12,505 nt of DNA from CAUJGQ01 sp042408665 (GCA_042408665.1 JBHOQW010000061.1:1-12505); one strand, 5' to 3'. Positions 1 through 6,293 are shown, numbered from the stretch's first letter. The notes: generated by a model from the letters alone, not told the origin. Program-made: numbers and translations.

Positions 1-144
1 CCGGGGCCGGCGGCGCCCGGTCTGCCGCGCGTGGGCACCGGCAGCACCTCGGCGCCGGCGGGGTGGCTGCCGGCCGCCGCGCTGGCCGTCCTGCTCCTGG
101 CGGCGACGGTGCCGGCCATCGCCCTTCGCATGCGCCGGCGCTGA
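1..144 (+). CDS. C-terminal end of a surface-anchored protein (partial, 5' end outside window)
   Basis: The frame starting at base 1 is open to a TGA at 142-144 and gives 47 residues. It begins with a Pro/Ala/Gly-rich stretch, then LPRVGTG, a short Ser/Ala/Pro linker, a hydrophobic helix of about 22 residues (WLPAAALAVLLLAATVPAIA) and a positive tail (RMRRR). That order of motif, hydrophobic span and basic tail is the layout of a sortase-type cell-wall sorting signal. The motif is not a clean LPxTG, because a Val separates the Arg from the Gly. It could equally be a simple C-terminal membrane anchor of a secreted protein. The main domain lies outside the window, so its function cannot be stated. 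Confidence 0.6.
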   Translation, partial: PGPAAPGLPRVGTGSTSAPAGWLPAAALAVLLLAATVPAIALRMRRR

Positions 145-167
145 GCCACCTCTTCGCCCGCCACCAC

Positions 168-204
168 GCGGCGCCCGCCTCGTCTGAGCACCGGCGGGCG
201 CCGC
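168..204. terminator. Perfect 12-bp inverted repeat between convergent genes
   Basis: GCGGCGCCCGCC (168-179) and GGCGGGCGCCGC (193-204) are exact reverse complements around a 13-nt loop. The hairpin lies 23 nt after the stop of the plus-strand gene and 90 nt past the stop of the convergent kinase gene, so it is well placed as a bidirectional terminator. No T-run follows on either strand, so it would be a non-canonical or Rho-assisted element. Confidence 0.5.
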
Positions 205-294
205 ACCGTCTCGGGGCGTGCCGCATCCGCCCCCGAACCGGACACGGACCGGCGCACGGTCAGCGGCCGCATCAGCAGCCATGGGGGTGTGCCG

Positions 295-1980
295 CTACGG
301 TTGACGGGAGACAGGAAGCAGCGTCACGCGGTGGAGTTCACTGCCGTCGGCGTTGCGCTGCACAAGCTGCAACTCGACGCCAGTGAGGTCGACGCCTTCA
401 AAGGCCCACACGCCGTCGATCTTCTTGCCGTAGATCTGCGGCGCACCGGTCACGGCCAGGCCGGCGCCGCCGGTGGTGCGCGTTTCGATGGGCACGCCGG
501 AGGGCTTCCGGGTCACTAGCACCACGTTGGCGGTGTTGAAATCGGGGCGGTACTCGATCGTGCACTGCACGCCGGGCACCTCCGGCACGGCGATCGCGTA
601 GGTCACGTACACCAGCCGCCCGTCGTACTCCACGGTCTTCACCTCCAACTCGGAGGTGAGCTGCACCCGGCCGCTGGCGCCGGGGCAGAGGCCCGCATCC
701 ACCACGATCGGCGCCCGGCTGACGGTATCCAGGCGAACCCGCTGCCCCGCGGCCAGAAGGGCTGGCGGCGCGGGCGTGGCGGTGGCGGCCCGGCCCGACG
801 GCGGTGAGGCGGCCGCCACCACGGTCTCCGTCGCCGGTGCGGTGACGCCGTCGGCTCGTCCATCGCCGGCCAGGGAGGAGCGGATGAGCAACAGGGCGGC
901 CACGGCCGCCACCACCAGTGCCGTCACCATGCCACCGGCGATGAGCAGTGCCCGTCGGCTCAGGCCCCCCCCGCTTGGCAGGGGAGTGGTCGGCGTGTCC
1001 GAGGGGCGGGTTACAGCGCCAGGCGCCACCGGCACCGGCGCGCCCGCGCCGTCCACGGCGGAGGCCGGGGCCGGGGCATCGGCCCTCGCCTCCGGCCGTT
1101 CTTCCACGCGCGCGACCGCGACGGTGGGGGGGAGGCCAGGGCTGCCGGGCGCGTGGGCCGCGTGCAGCGCGGCGTCACGGGCGGCGCGCAGGGAGGCCAC
1201 CAGCTCGGTGGGCGTCTGGTAGCGCTCTTCCGGCTTCTTGGCCAGGCAGCGGTCGATCACCGCCTGCACCTCCGGCGGCACGGGGAACGGCAGAGGCGGC
1301 ACCGGCGCGATCTCGTGCTGGCGCAGGACAGAGAAGGCGGTAGGGCCGGTGAACGGCCGCCGACCGGCGACCATCTCGTACAGCATGACGCCGATGGAGT
1401 AGATGTCGGAGCGGACGTCGCCCTGAGACTCCATGCGCTCGGGCGCGCAGTACTCTGGGGTACCGGTGAACACGTTGGTGGTGGTGATACCGGGCTGATC
1501 GGCGATGCGGGCGATGCCGAAGTCCAGCACCTTGACCTCCCCCTCCTCGGTAAGGCGCACATTCTGGGGCTTGAGGTCGCGGTGCACCACCCCCACCGCG
1601 TGTGCCCCCTCCAACGCCCGTGCGACGTCGAGGGCGATGGTCAGCGCCTCATCCAGCGGCAGCCGCCCCACCCGCTCCAACCGGTCGGACAGGTTCTCAC
1701 CGGTGACGTACTCCATCACCAGGTAGTGGATGCCCTCGTGCTCGTCCAAGTCGATGACTTTGACGGCCCGCCGGGTGCGGATGGCGGCGGCGATCTGCGC
1801 CTCGCGGCGCAGGCGGCTGATGAACTGGGCGTCGCGGGCCAGGTGTGGGTGTAACGTCTTGACGGCCACCGTCCCACCCGTGCGCAGGTCGGTGGCCTCG
1901 TAGACGGAGCCCATCCCGCCCGAGCCCAGCTCACGCAGGATGAGGTAGCGGTTGGACAGGATCGAACCCGTCGGCACCAC
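295..1980 (-). CDS. Transmembrane Ser/Thr protein kinase with extracytoplasmic C-terminal domain
   Basis: This is a Hanks-type (Pkn2/PknB-like) kinase that phosphorylates Ser/Thr on cytoplasmic targets, probably in response to an outside signal. With a GTG start at 1980 it has 561 residues. Visible motifs are the glycine loop GSGGMGSV (19-26), VAVK with catalytic Lys41, alphaC Glu60, HRDLKPQN (133-140), DFG (153-155), a Thr-rich activation loop (166-174) and APE (179-181). The catalytic domain spans about 11-270, followed by a Pro/Ala-rich linker (275-338), one membrane helix (344-366) and an ectodomain of about 195 residues. The ectodomain has Cys432 and Cys473, a possible disulfide; it shows no PASTA repeats and I do not recognise it. 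An upstream in-frame ATG at 2112 would add 44 residues. I prefer GTG 1980 because GGAGG sits 9 nt before it and a TATAAT box (2014-2019) lies inside the longer version. All catalytic residues are present, so it should be active. Confidence 0.93.
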   Translation of the reverse strand: MVPTGSILSNRYLILRELGSGGMGSVYEATDLRTGGTVAVKTLHPHLARDAQFISRLRREAQIAAAIRTRRAVKVIDLDEHEGIHYLVMEYVTGENLSDRLERVGRLPLDEALTIALDVARALEGAHAVGVVHRDLKPQNVRLTEEGEVKVLDFGIARIADQPGITTTNVFTGTPEYCAPERMESQGDVRSDIYSIGVMLYEMVAGRRPFTGPTAFSVLRQHEIAPVPPLPFPVPPEVQAVIDRCLAKKPEERYQTPTELVASLRAARDAALHAAHAPGSPGLPPTVAVARVEERPEARADAPAPASAVDGAGAPVPVAPGAVTRPSDTPTTPLPSGGGLSRRALLIAGGMVTALVVAAVAALLLIRSSLAGDGRADGVTAPATETVVAAASPPSGRAATATPAPPALLAAGQRVRLDTVSRAPIVVDAGLCPGASGRVQLTSELEVKTVEYDGRLVYVTYAIAVPEVPGVQCTIEYRPDFNTANVVLVTRKPSGVPIETRTTGGAGLAVTGAPQIYGKKIDGVWAFEGVDLTGVELQLVQRNADGSELHRVTLLPVSRQP

Positions 1981-2013
1981 GGACGCACGCCTCCGTTGTT
2001 GCCCAGACGTCCC

Positions 2014-2043
2014 ATTATATCCCGCCGGGGCGGCTTTCACTTT
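2014..2043 (-). promoter_or_regulatory. Promoter of the kinase gene (perfect -10 box)
   Basis: Read on the minus strand, TATAAT occupies 2019-2014, about 34 bases before the GTG start at 1980. GGAGG lies between them at about 1990-1994. A -35 match is poor (AAGTGA at 17-bp spacing), but the region upstream is AT-rich for this genome. Transcription would start near 2007 and give a leader of about 27 nt. This rules against the longer ATG start at 2112. Confidence 0.6.
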
Positions 2044-2116
2044 AAACAACGAACAACGCGTGCCCCCTTGCCCGCTTGTATCCCTGGCCCCTAGGCGTGC
2101 TCCCCGCGGCATACAG

Positions 2117-2131
2117 GCGCGCTCAGCGCGC
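2117..2131. repeat. Short palindrome GCGCGCT-C-AGCGCGC
   Basis: A perfect 7-bp inverted repeat around one base lies in the 219-nt divergent region between the kinase gene and the small Cys/His gene. It could be an operator, but such GC palindromes arise easily in DNA of this composition. Nothing else in the divergent region points to a gene. Confidence 0.25.
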
Positions 2132-2188
2132 GGCGGGGGGCACGGCGCCGCGTCACCGCCTGGGCGATCGCACGGTCATCGGCTGCGG

Positions 2189-2194
2189 TACACT
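2189..2194 (+). promoter_or_regulatory. -10 box TACACT next to the start codon (probable leaderless promoter)
   Basis: TACACT ends 5 nt before the ATG at 2200, so transcription would begin at or very near the A of the start codon. No Shine-Dalgarno sequence is present. This geometry is the hallmark of leaderless genes in GC-rich bacteria. No convincing -35 hexamer is visible. Confidence 0.45.
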
Positions 2195-2199
2195 GGAAC

Positions 2200-2520
2200 A
2201 TGCCCCGGCCAGACCGGGGCCAGTACGCACCGCTCCAGGATGCCATGCTCGACCTCGCCATCGGCCGCGTCTGCCATTTCTGCGGTGAACGCACCACCCA
2301 GAACTGCCGTGTGCGCCGACAGCGCGCGGGGGCGCCGGCGGAAGAGCTCACCGTACCGCTCTGCGCCCGGCACCAGGCGCTCCTGCGCTCGGCCGGCGAG
2401 CACGGCCGCCTGCACAGGCCGACCGGCGAGCGGTGGTGGTACCTCTCCGGCGGTCTGCCGGCCGCACCGACCGAGGCCGGGGGCATCGCCGGCTGCCCGG
2501 TATCGGCCCTCCTGCGCTGA
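2200..2520 (+). CDS. Small Cys/His-rich, probably zinc-binding protein of unknown function
   Basis: The 106-residue protein has a CxxC pair (Cys25, Cys28), a further Cys36, and a CARH motif (Cys55, His58). A C-x2-C ... C-x2-H arrangement fits a treble-clef or HNH-like zinc site, but no catalytic HNH His-Asn pattern is visible. The middle is Arg-rich (RVRRQR), compatible with nucleic acid contact, and an aromatic RWWYLSGG segment follows. I do not recognise the family. It is first in a probable two-gene operon, with the next gene 27 nt downstream. ATG 2200 is chosen because a TACACT box sits 5 nt before it; ATG 2245 is an alternative that keeps all the Cys/His residues. Confidence 0.7.
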   Translation: MPRPDRGQYAPLQDAMLDLAIGRVCHFCGERTTQNCRVRRQRAGAPAEELTVPLCARHQALLRSAGEHGRLHRPTGERWWYLSGGLPAAPTEAGGIAGCPVSALLR

Positions 2521-2547
2521 GCGGCGCACGGGACACGGGAGAAGCGC

Positions 2548-3063
2548 ATGAGCGGCAGCGGCCGCGCCATCGGCAGCCTCGCCCGCCTACGGCCCCGGCC
2601 GGACCAGGAAGCGGCGGTGCGCGCGCACCTGGCCGCTTGGCATCGTGGCCCCGGACGTCTGCTCCCCGGCACGCGCCTGCACCTGCTGCTGCGCACCGAG
2701 GACGGCTCCGGTGACCTCTACGCCCTGCACCTGTTCGAGACGCCCGCCGCCTACCGGCGGGCCGCCGCGGCGGCGGAGCACCAGGCCTGGCTGGCCGAGC
2801 TGGCGACCCTGCTCCGTGAACCGCCGGAAGTGCACGACGTCGCCGTGGCTTGGAACGCTGCCAGCGACCTGCGGCCGCGCCTGGCGGTGAGCATCGACCG
2901 GGACGTGCACGCCAGCGTGCAGGACCTGATCGGGCGGCTGCTGGATCGCCATCCGCGCACGCCGGCCGAGGACCTCTACCTGAACCTGCTGCAGAGCGTC
3001 GCCGAGGAATACGAGCGTGAGTACCCGCCCCCGACGCCCGAAGGGGAGGCGGAGCTACGGTAG
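2548..3063 (+). CDS. ABM-like (dimeric alpha/beta barrel) protein with a C-terminal helical extension
   Basis: The 171-residue protein has a good ribosome site (GGGAG, 6 nt before ATG). Residues about 7-102 have the pattern of antibiotic-biosynthesis-monooxygenase or EthD-like ferredoxin folds: a beta strand (IGSLARLRP), a helix (QEAAVRAHLAAWHR), strands (LHLLLRTED, DLYALHLFET), then AAYRRAAAAAEHQAWLAELA and a last strand (EVHDVAVAW). The C-terminal part, about 110-165, looks helical and acidic (SIDRDVHASVQDLIGRLLD and onward) and is unfamiliar. It lies just after the Cys/His-rich gene and is probably co-transcribed with it. The fold assignment is by pattern only. Substrate and role are unknown, and many relatives are heme- or quinol-related or plain stress proteins. 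Its stop codon overlaps the end of the convergent hydrolase gene by 9 bp. Confidence 0.75.
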   Translation: MSGSGRAIGSLARLRPRPDQEAAVRAHLAAWHRGPGRLLPGTRLHLLLRTEDGSGDLYALHLFETPAAYRRAAAAAEHQAWLAELATLLREPPEVHDVAVAWNAASDLRPRLAVSIDRDVHASVQDLIGRLLDRHPRTPAEDLYLNLLQSVAEEYEREYPPPTPEGEAELR

Positions 3064-3846
3064 CGTGGGCGCCGCGTCCGCCAGCAGCCAGCCCAACAGC
3101 CGGTAGACCTCGGCGTTCCAGGCCAGCCCGAGGTGCGTGCCGCGCACCTCGTAGGCGTCGGCGCGCGGATCCGCGTGCACGCAATCGCGAAAGTCGACCA
3201 CCGCATCCTCCCGGGAGTAGATGCAGGAGAGGCGCAGGCCCGACGGCAGTGGGCTGCGCAGGAGCGCCCGCTCCAGCGTCCGCTCGGCCGCCAGCGCCCG
3301 CCAGGTGACGGCGCCGGTGAGCAACACATGGGCCAGCACCCCGACCAGTGGATGGGCCGAGCGGCGCGGCTCCTCACCCAGCGGCGAGCCTAGGGTGACG
3401 ACGTGGGCCACGGCGTCCGGCCGCAGCCGGGCCGCGATCAGGCCCAGGATGCCGCCCAGGCTGTGGCCGATGACCGTGACGGGCTGGCCGGTGCTGCCGG
3501 CCAACTCGTCCACCCGGCGCACCACGCGGCCGACGAGATCGATCACCAGACCAACGGTGAGGGCCAGGCCGGACAGGTGCGGCCGGTAGCCGATGCGGCG
3601 CAGCCATCCGTGCAGAACGAGCAGATAGCCATCGGAGCCAAGGAAGCCGGGGACGAGCACGACGGGGGCGCCGTCCCCACGCGGCACGCCTACGCCGTAG
3701 TACACCGGGCTGACCAGCAGGTGCATGAGCTCCAGCCCGGCGCGCTGCTCCCACAGGAGGGACGGTCGCAGCCCCCTCTCCCCCCACCAGAAGGCCCAAG
3801 GGGCGAACGGCCACCCGGGCCAGGCGCCGACACCCTGCGCGGCCAT
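3055..3846 (-). CDS. Alpha/beta hydrolase (lipase/esterase-like)
   Basis: The 263-residue protein carries an oxyanion-hole strand-turn VLVPGFLGS (63-71) and the nucleophile elbow GHSLGG with Ser129. Asp214 in SREDAVVDF and His238 in GTHLGLAWN complete a plausible Ser-Asp-His triad. The elbow context (VTVIGHSLGGILGLIAA) and the VPGFLGS loop resemble lipases and PGAP1-like hydrolases. There is no signal peptide and no obvious lid domain. The N-terminus is Trp-rich (about 9-32), which could help it bind a lipid surface. It lies downstream of the PHA synthase gene on the same strand, but a 223-nt gap with its own promoter separates them. A role in PHA turnover is possible but unproven; it lacks the features of classical depolymerases that I can recognise. 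ATG 3846 has GGAG 8 nt upstream. Confidence 0.85.
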   Translation of the reverse strand: MAAQGVGAWPGWPFAPWAFWWGERGLRPSLLWEQRAGLELMHLLVSPVYYGVGVPRGDGAPVVLVPGFLGSDGYLLVLHGWLRRIGYRPHLSGLALTVGLVIDLVGRVVRRVDELAGSTGQPVTVIGHSLGGILGLIAARLRPDAVAHVVTLGSPLGEEPRRSAHPLVGVLAHVLLTGAVTWRALAAERTLERALLRSPLPSGLRLSCIYSREDAVVDFRDCVHADPRADAYEVRGTHLGLAWNAEVYRLLGWLLADAAPTLP

Positions 3847-3902
3847 CGCTCCCTCTCCGGCTCCCCCTGCACCCGCTCGGTCCCGTGCGGGTTAGTGGCC
3901 GG

Positions 3903-3931
3903 AGTATCGCAGGGACACCGTCCACCGTCAA
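3903..3931 (-). promoter_or_regulatory. Sigma70-type promoter of the alpha/beta hydrolase gene
   Basis: On the minus strand TTGACG (3931-3926) and GATACT (3908-3903) are separated by exactly 17 bp. Transcription would start near 3896, giving a leader of about 50 nt before ATG 3846. This is one of the best two-hexamer promoters in the window. Confidence 0.65.
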
Positions 3932-3996
3932 CATCGCTCGTATACGGAACATAACCGTGTGGCCTATCGCGCGGTCGGCCGGCGCGGAGGACACGG

Positions 3997-4019
3997 CGCC
4001 CCGCTCCGGAATCGGGGCG
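3997..4019 (-). terminator. Possible hairpin terminator after phaC
   Basis: CGCCCCG (3997-4003) pairs with CGGGGCG (4013-4019) around a 9-nt loop, about 50 nt past the phaC stop. No T-run follows on the minus strand, so this is only a candidate. Confidence 0.3.
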
Positions 4020-4069
4020 GGGCCAGGGGCGAACGGGAAGGGGCGGGGGACGTCCTGGGCCGCGAGTGG

Positions 4070-5158
4070 TCACCCCGGACGCGGCGCGGCATGGGCGCGC
4101 AGCCACCCCACCAGCTTGGGCCACAGGTGCTGGTGCGCTTGGCGGCCGGCGATGAGCGAGATGTGCCCGCCGGGCAGCTCCTCGTACTCCTTATCGGTGC
4201 TGCCCACCAGGTCGATCAGCGCCCGTGCGGCGGCCGGCGGCACGATGGTGTCCTTGCGGGCGGCCACCACTAGGATGGGGTTGCGCACGGCGCGCAGGTC
4301 CACCCGCCGGCCGCGCAGCACCAGCTCCCCCTTGGCCAGGCGGTTCTCCTGGTAGAACCAGCGGATCCACTGGCGGAAGAACTCACCGGGGAAGCCCACC
4401 CACTCGTTGGACCAGCGGTTCATGGCCCGCCAGCTCTGCACGTAGCGCTCGTTGGTGAGGTTGCGCCACAGGTTGGTGAGGGTGGCGACGTCACCCATTG
4501 GGCTGAGCAGCTTGAAGCCGAGGCGCACGTACTCCAGCGGCGCGACCTTGTAGGTGTCCACCAGCTTGTCCAGCGGGAAGCTGTCCTTGGCCGTCCACAG
4601 GGCAAAAAAGCCGGCCTGGGAGAAGTCCACCGGCCCCACCATCATCACCAGGTTGCGCACGGGCGCATCCGGGTGCGTGCCCATGTAGGACATGGCCATG
4701 GGCACGCCCATGCAGTAGCCGAACAGGTCGAGGCGCTCGGCGCCGCTGTGGCGCAGCGTGCGGCGCACCATGGCCGGGATGATGTCCATCACGGCGTCCT
4801 CCAGCCCGAAGCCGGCGTCCTCCGGACCAAGGTCGCCCCAGTCGATCATGTACAGGTTGAAGCCCTGACGCGTGAAGAATTCGACGAAACTGGCGCCGGG
4901 CAGGTCGAACACGTAGGTGCGGCTGATGCCGAGGTAGGGGACGAACAGCACCGGCACCGGCTCCACCCGCTCCGCCTGGGCGCGATACAGGTAGAGCCTG
5001 GCCTTGCCGCGCCGGCCCACCAGCTCCTTGGGGCTAAGGCCGACGGGCACCTCGGACTGGTCCCACAGCAGCTCGGCGCCGCGTCCGATGCGCTGGAAGG
5101 TGCGCTCCAGCTCCTCGATCCAGCGCTGGGCGACGTTGGGCGGTGCGGTTGTGGTCAT
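4070..5158 (-). CDS. phaC: Class III-type poly(3-hydroxyalkanoate) synthase catalytic subunit PhaC
   Basis: PhaC polymerises 3-hydroxyacyl-CoA into PHA, releasing CoA, at the granule surface. The 362-residue length fits class III/IV enzymes, which need a PhaE or PhaR partner, rather than the roughly 560-600-residue class I/II enzymes. The catalytic set is visible: lipase-like box GYCMG with nucleophile Cys149, Asp303 in ARKDTIVP and His332 in LPGGHISL. Other family signatures are FVEFFTRQGFNLYMIDWG (91-108), the WR-NL motif (231-234), RWSNEWVGFPGEFFRQW (248-264) and KGELVLRGRRVDLRAV (277-291). The residue after the box is Val (GYCMGV), where the second synthase here has Gly (GYCMGG). It is third in an operon with two PhaE-like small subunits, starting 41 nt after the second, with AGGGAGG 6 nt before ATG 5158. 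Identity is secure; the polymer type cannot be read from the sequence. Confidence 0.95.
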   Translation of the reverse strand: MTTTAPPNVAQRWIEELERTFQRIGRGAELLWDQSEVPVGLSPKELVGRRGKARLYLYRAQAERVEPVPVLFVPYLGISRTYVFDLPGASFVEFFTRQGFNLYMIDWGDLGPEDAGFGLEDAVMDIIPAMVRRTLRHSGAERLDLFGYCMGVPMAMSYMGTHPDAPVRNLVMMVGPVDFSQAGFFALWTAKDSFPLDKLVDTYKVAPLEYVRLGFKLLSPMGDVATLTNLWRNLTNERYVQSWRAMNRWSNEWVGFPGEFFRQWIRWFYQENRLAKGELVLRGRRVDLRAVRNPILVVAARKDTIVPPAAARALIDLVGSTDKEYEELPGGHISLIAGRQAHQHLWPKLVGWLRAHAAPRPG

Positions 5159-5199
5159 GGCCGGCCTCCCTGGCAGGCATCCGCGGCGGGGCAGCGCCG

Positions 5200-5685
5200 T
5201 TAAGCGGACGCGGCGATCGTGCTTTCCCCACGGTCAGGTTCCGACGGGGCCAGATGGCGCGCGGTGAGGGCCGCCACCCGGTCGGACAACTCCTCCACCC
5301 GCTCCAGCAGCTCGTCCAGACGGGCGTTGACGTCGTTGAGCTGCGACAGGACGCGAATCAGGTCCTGGCGGGTGGGCATGTTCAGGAACTCAAGCCAGTA
5401 CTGCATCGTGGCGGCGGTGCGCTCCCGCAGCGGCTTCTCCACGTTGAGCAAGGCGTCCAACATCCGCCCGCCGGCGGCCGCGGCCTCCGGCGTGTGCAGC
5501 ATGTCCTCGAAGAAAGCGCTCCAACCCTCGATCCAGCGGTCGAGCGCCTGGTTCCAGAGCTGGATCGGGTCGGCGGGGGTGCTCTCACCGGAGGCCGGCT
5601 GGCCGGCCAGGGCGGACCAGGCGCTGGCCCAGGTCTGGAAGGCCTGCGCCCACAACTGGGCAGGGCTCGGCGTGCTTTCGTTCAT
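5200..5685 (-). CDS. phaE: PhaE/PhaR-like PHA synthase small subunit (161 aa)
   Basis: This 161-residue soluble helical protein contains the signature of PHA synthase partner subunits, LNMPTRQDL (101-109), followed by a coiled-coil-like stretch (about 110-142, with DELLERVEEL). Trp-rich amphipathic repeats come first (LWAQAFQTWASAWSAL at 11-26; LWNQALDRWIEGWSAFFEDM at 43-62). In class III systems PhaE binds PhaC and activates it. It lies 33 nt after the first PhaE-like gene and 41 nt before phaC on the same strand, so all three should be one transcript. It is much shorter than the roughly 40-kDa PhaE of purple sulfur bacteria and nearer in size to Bacillus PhaR. The start has a GGGGG tract 7 nt upstream. 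Assignment rests on the motif plus context. Confidence 0.85.
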   Translation of the reverse strand: MNESTPSPAQLWAQAFQTWASAWSALAGQPASGESTPADPIQLWNQALDRWIEGWSAFFEDMLHTPEAAAAGGRMLDALLNVEKPLRERTAATMQYWLEFLNMPTRQDLIRVLSQLNDVNARLDELLERVEELSDRVAALTARHLAPSEPDRGESTIAASA

Positions 5686-5718
5686 GGTATGCCCCCATCT
5701 CTCAGCGCACCGCGCGGC

Positions 5719-6048
5719 TCAACCGGCGGTGCGGCCGGCGCTCTCCTCTCCCGCCAGGCGGGCGGCGATCTCGTCCAGCCGCTGCTCGATGTGCGCCAGG
5801 CGCTCGCCCAGGGCGGCGATATCGGAGCGGGTGGGCAGGTTCCACGCCTTGAGCACCGCCTCGAACTGCTGCGCCAGGCGCTGCTGCAGGGCGAGCATCG
5901 CCTCCAGGGAGCGGCCCATGGCGGCGGCGAACGTCTCGCTGCCCATGACCTGGTTGAAGTAGCGGTTCCACTGCTCCTCCGCCTGGGCGGCCCACTCCCG
6001 CCACAAGGTGAGCGGATCAGGCGGCGGCTGCGACGACGGCTCGGCCAC
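5719..6048 (-). CDS. Second, minimal PhaE-like PHA synthase subunit (109 aa)
   Basis: First gene of the phaE-phaE-phaC operon. With a GTG start at 6048 it has 109 residues. After a Pro/Ser-rich N-terminus come amphipathic helices (LWREWAAQAEEQWNRYFNQV, 15-34; FAAAMGRSLEAMLALQQRLA, 40-59), then WNLPTRSDI (69-77), the same signature as LNMPTRQDL in the next gene, and a coiled-coil-like tail (HIEQRLDEIAARLA). It is therefore a paralogue of the following subunit, cut down almost to the C-terminal PhaE module. A role in binding PhaC or the granule surface is inferred from the motif and operon. An in-frame ATG at 6114 gives 131 residues, but GTG 6048 is preferred: GGAGG (6056-6060) lies 7 nt before it and a TAGAAT box (6087-6092) lies inside the longer form. 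Confidence 0.8.
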   Translation of the reverse strand: MAEPSSQPPPDPLTLWREWAAQAEEQWNRYFNQVMGSETFAAAMGRSLEAMLALQQRLAQQFEAVLKAWNLPTRSDIAALGERLAHIEQRLDEIAARLAGEESAGRTAG

Positions 6049-6055
6049 GCGACGG

Positions 6056-6092
6056 CCTCCAGAGGGTGATGCGGCGGGGTAGCTTGATTCTA
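6056..6092 (-). promoter_or_regulatory. Promoter -10 and ribosome site of the phaE-phaE-phaC operon
   Basis: On the minus strand TAGAAT (6092-6087) precedes GGAGG (6060-6056), which is 7 nt before GTG 6048. A weak -35, TTATGG (6116-6111), sits 18 bp upstream of the -10. The predicted leader is about 32 nt. The arrangement decides the start codon of the first subunit gene. Confidence 0.5.
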
Positions 6093-6196
6093 CGCCGCCG
6101 CGCGCCCCGTCCATAACCCCTCCGCCGGTCAGGCGAACGTCATCACCCCGAATCTATCAATTTCGTAACAACATCAAGCAGACGGCCCGTGCTGGG

Positions 6197-6226
6197 TTGA
6201 CAGGAGGCCACGCGATCGCGCTCAAT
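6197..6226 (+). promoter_or_regulatory. Candidate promoter of the second phaC
   Basis: A perfect -35 hexamer TTGACA (6197-6202) is followed after 18 bp by CTCAAT (6221-6226), a weak -10. It sits in the 245-nt divergent region between the two pha transcription units, about 70 nt before the phaC ATG. The -10 is the uncertain part. Confidence 0.35.
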
Positions 6227-6233
6227 ATGTGAA

Positions 6234-6249
6234 TGTGAACGCAAGCACA
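6234..6249. promoter_or_regulatory. CRP/FNR-family-like dyad TGTGA-N6-GCACA
   Basis: TGTGA (6234-6238), a 6-nt gap (ACGCAA), and GCACA (6245-6249) match nine of the ten half-site bases of the classical CRP site TGTGA-N6-TCACA. An extra ATGTGA copy lies directly upstream (6227-6232). The site lies 44 nt before the second phaC start, just downstream of its candidate promoter. No CRP-family gene is in the window, so the regulator is unknown. Confidence 0.3.
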
Positions 6250-6293
6250 AGTTAAGCCAACGGTATCGCCGGCCCCGAGTCGAAAGGACCGCA

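Noticed and set aside
656..1222. 188-aa open frame on the plus strand
   Set aside because: It is antisense to the linker and membrane region of the kinase gene and is Ala/Thr/Arg-rich only through base composition.
1981..2112. N-terminal extension of the kinase from ATG 2112
   Set aside because: A TATAAT promoter box lies inside it and GGAGG precedes the GTG at 1980. The extension has no kinase-like sequence.
4673..5203. 176-aa open frame on the plus strand
   Set aside because: It is the His/Gln/Gly-rich antisense of phaC.
5143..6069. 308-aa open frame on the plus strand
   Set aside because: It is antisense to both PhaE-like genes and has no recognisable domain. The minus-strand genes have ribosome sites, shared motifs and operon context.
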